A DNA stretch of 6,287 bases. Source: Granulosicoccaceae bacterium. Its GTDB lineage: Bacteria; Pseudomonadota; Gammaproteobacteria; Granulosicoccales; Granulosicoccaceae. The notes under the pieces are model-generated. The model was not told the origin of the DNA. It worked only from the letters and a program-made list of their open reading frames with translations, and searched no databases. This document shows, piece by piece, positions 6,187 through 6,287 of the stretch. The stretch spans positions 1-6,287 of the forward strand of contig JALZUX010000189.1 of NCBI GenBank assembly GCA_023301405.1, given 5' to 3'. A program made the position numbers and the translations under genes. The first letter of the stretch is position 1. Every line of letters starts with the position of its first letter.

Positions 6187-6287
6187 ATGCATTAATCTTA
6201 GCGACGACGCCGGCGCCAACAGTTCGGCCACCCTCACGAATCGCGAAACGGAGACCTTCTTCCATCGCGATTGGCGCAATCAACACG
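6185..6287 (-). CDS. tuf: Elongation factor Tu, C-terminal end (gene runs off the right edge)
   Basis: EF-Tu is the GTPase that brings aminoacyl-tRNA to the ribosomal A site. Only the last 34 codons and one base are inside the window. They translate to [20 protein letters not shown], then [13 protein letters not shown] and a TAA stop, the unmistakable end of beta-barrel domain 3, where the [16 protein letters not shown] stretch is nearly invariant. The GTPase domain lies outside. The gene is partial because of the window edge, not broken. Its position directly before rpsJ means this copy sits at the end of the str operon and that str and S10 blocks are contiguous here, unlike E. coli, where other genes separate tufA from rpsJ. 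Confidence 0.96.

Noticed and set aside
1..6287. Mobile element, CRISPR, toxin-antitoxin, tRNA/rRNA or a novel gene system
   Set aside because: Apart from 164 bases after rpsJ and gaps of 47 bases or less, the whole window is accounted for by known ribosomal-protein genes and tuf in canonical order, with no spacer-repeat structure, transposase, target-site duplication or RNA-gene signature.

Overview
This window is a stretch of a bacterial ribosomal-protein superoperon, read entirely from the minus strand. In transcription order (right to left) it holds the 3' end of tuf (EF-Tu), rpsJ (S10), rplC (L3), rplD (L4), rplW (L23), rplB (L2), rpsS (S19), rplV (L22), rpsC (S3), rplP (L16), rpmC (L29), rpsQ (S17), rplN (L14), rplX (L24) and the 5' part of rplE (L5). 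This is the classic str-end / S10 / spc order. All thirteen complete genes are intact and near the usual family length, and no frameshift, insertion sequence or foreign gene is visible.

The proteins resemble gammaproteobacterial homologues most closely. L3 carries the [10 protein letters not shown] loop, L14 ends SLAPEVL, L2 has [10 protein letters not shown], and L16 and S10 align with E. coli and Pseudomonas from memory almost without gaps. L3 has VKRHNF where E. coli has VKRWNF, and tuf directly precedes rpsJ. Together these suggest a gammaproteobacterium outside the Enterobacterales; the exact lineage cannot be read from the sequence.

Layout: tuf stops at 6185 and rpsJ starts 11 bases later. 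A 164-base gap (5689-5852) then separates rpsJ from rplC; it is the only sizeable non-coding stretch. From rplC to rplE the genes are packed tightly: 4-base overlaps at rplD/rplW, rplP/rpmC and rpmC/rpsQ, abutting rpsS/rplV, and gaps of 1-47 bases elsewhere. The boundary between the S10 and spc blocks (rpsQ/rplN) is only 28 bases, with no convincing promoter, so cotranscription is likely.

The products assemble into both ribosomal subunits: S10, S19, S3 and S17 in the 30S; L3, L4, L23, L2, L22, L16, L29, L14, L24 and L5 in the 50S. EF-Tu delivers aminoacyl-tRNA to them.

The part most worth a second look is the rpsJ-rplC gap. It contains a good sigma-70-type promoter candidate with an extended -10, a palindrome inside the promoter spacer, a pair of mutually exclusive hairpins just after rpsJ, and a long stem-loop just upstream of the rplC ribosome binding site. 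This suggests the expression control of the S10 block lies after rpsJ rather than before it. I see no sign of an undescribed enzymatic, defence or mobile system here; otherwise this is an ordinary, highly conserved core region.
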